Assembly (NCBI RefSeq): GCF_000807925.1
Contig: NZ_JRVC01000014.1
Span: 124,001 to 188,000 of the forward strand
Direction of reading: 5' to 3'
Origin: Novosphingobium subterraneum
GTDB taxonomy: Bacteria > Pseudomonadota > Alphaproteobacteria > Sphingomonadales > Sphingomonadaceae
Length of the DNA stretch: 64,000 bases
The position numbers were made by a program, and so were the translations under genes. This document shows positions 63,777-64,000 of this stretch, piece after piece. The number at the start of each line of letters is the position of its first letter. Within the stretch, counting starts at the first letter, position 1. Below the pieces are notes generated by a model. It ran no database searches, was not told the origin of the DNA, and was given only the letters and a program-made list of their open reading frames with translations.

Positions 63777-64000
63777 ATGAACATGAAACGCCTGACCATC
63801 CCCCTGATCGCGCTTGGTGCCATGGCTACGCCGCTGTGCGCGCAATTGGCGCTGCCCGATCTGGGGCAGGGGGCGGCGGGGCGGACGCTGGGAGGCCTTG
63901 GCGGCACACTGGGCGATACGCTGGGCGACTTGGGGGGCAATGTCTCCCGGACCGTTCGGGGCCTTGCCGAGGCGCGGTTGGTCCGGCTCGACAGGCTGGC
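63777..64000 (+). CDS. Start of a secreted protein (cut by the window end)
   Basis: ATG 63777 (or 63783) opens a frame that runs off the window: a signal peptide MKRLTIPLIALGAMATPLCA, then a glycine-rich LGQGAAGRTLGGLGGTLGDT, and VRGLAEARLVRLDRL. It is divergent from the ECF sigma gene, so it may be a target of that sigma factor. In some sphingomonads a secreted S8-type peptidase starts this way, but too little is visible to say so with confidence. Confidence 0.6.
   Translation, partial: MNMKRLTIPLIALGAMATPLCAQLALPDLGQGAAGRTLGGLGGTLGDTLGDLGGNVSRTVRGLAEARLVRLDRL

Overview
The window looks like part of a secondary replicon (megaplasmid or chromid) of a high-GC sphingomonad, most likely Novosphingobium or a close relative. 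The evidence is three TonB-dependent receptor genes with sphingomonad-type organisation, many SDR, SnoaL-like and flavin monooxygenase genes, and a ParA-ParB-RepA block of the kind found on sphingomonad plasmids. The genus is inferred from overall style, not from a marker gene.

Layout. 1-6.3 kb is a gene graveyard: a broken aldehyde dehydrogenase, a frameshifted alpha/beta hydrolase fused in frame to the tail of leuC, a frameshifted leuD, one intact cysteine hydrolase, a frameshifted VOC protein and a TonB receptor truncated at both ends. 6.3-15.7 kb holds a leftward run of secreted or exported hydrolases with a cytochrome c, a quinone oxidoreductase, and a stress group (hemerythrin, large catalase, small membrane protein, enoyl-CoA hydratase).

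15.8-29.6 kb is the most interesting part. Two divergent loci share a 12-bp palindrome (GAAYATNNATTC) in their promoters. They encode a TonB receptor, a GPH-type sugar symporter, two TIM-barrel sugar isomerase-like proteins, a ThuA-like protein, an SGNH hydrolase, a carboxylesterase, a secreted SnoaL-like protein, and an adjacent pair that matches the alpha and beta subunits of a C-glycoside deglycosidase. Read together they suggest uptake, de-esterification and cleavage of plant (C-)glycosides. A parDE module and a GGDEF-EAL protein lie between the two loci.

29.6-47.5 kb holds TspO, an uncharacterised lipoprotein/713-aa pair, a GMC oxidoreductase, and a catabolic cluster (SDRs, SnoaL-like proteins, TonB receptor, MFS transporter, Baeyer-Villiger-type monooxygenase, GTP cyclohydrolase I) with a toxin-antitoxin pair. 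Several promoters in it carry an ATGCGTA motif. A tRNA-Gly(TCC) at 47.7 kb is followed directly by a second decayed segment (48.1-50.5 kb): a metallo-beta-lactamase-fold gene with a nonsense codon, a glucarate-dehydratase-like gene with two frameshifts, and the last residues of an aldehyde dehydrogenase.

50.7-56.8 kb holds a soluble four-PAS chemoreceptor with a triple-CheW partner, then a VOC protein and two SDRs. 56.9-61.3 kb is the replication and partition block: parA, parB, five parS-like palindromes, repA and a 22-bp iteron array (probable origin). The window ends with an HTH protein, an anti-sigma/ECF sigma pair and the start of a secreted protein.
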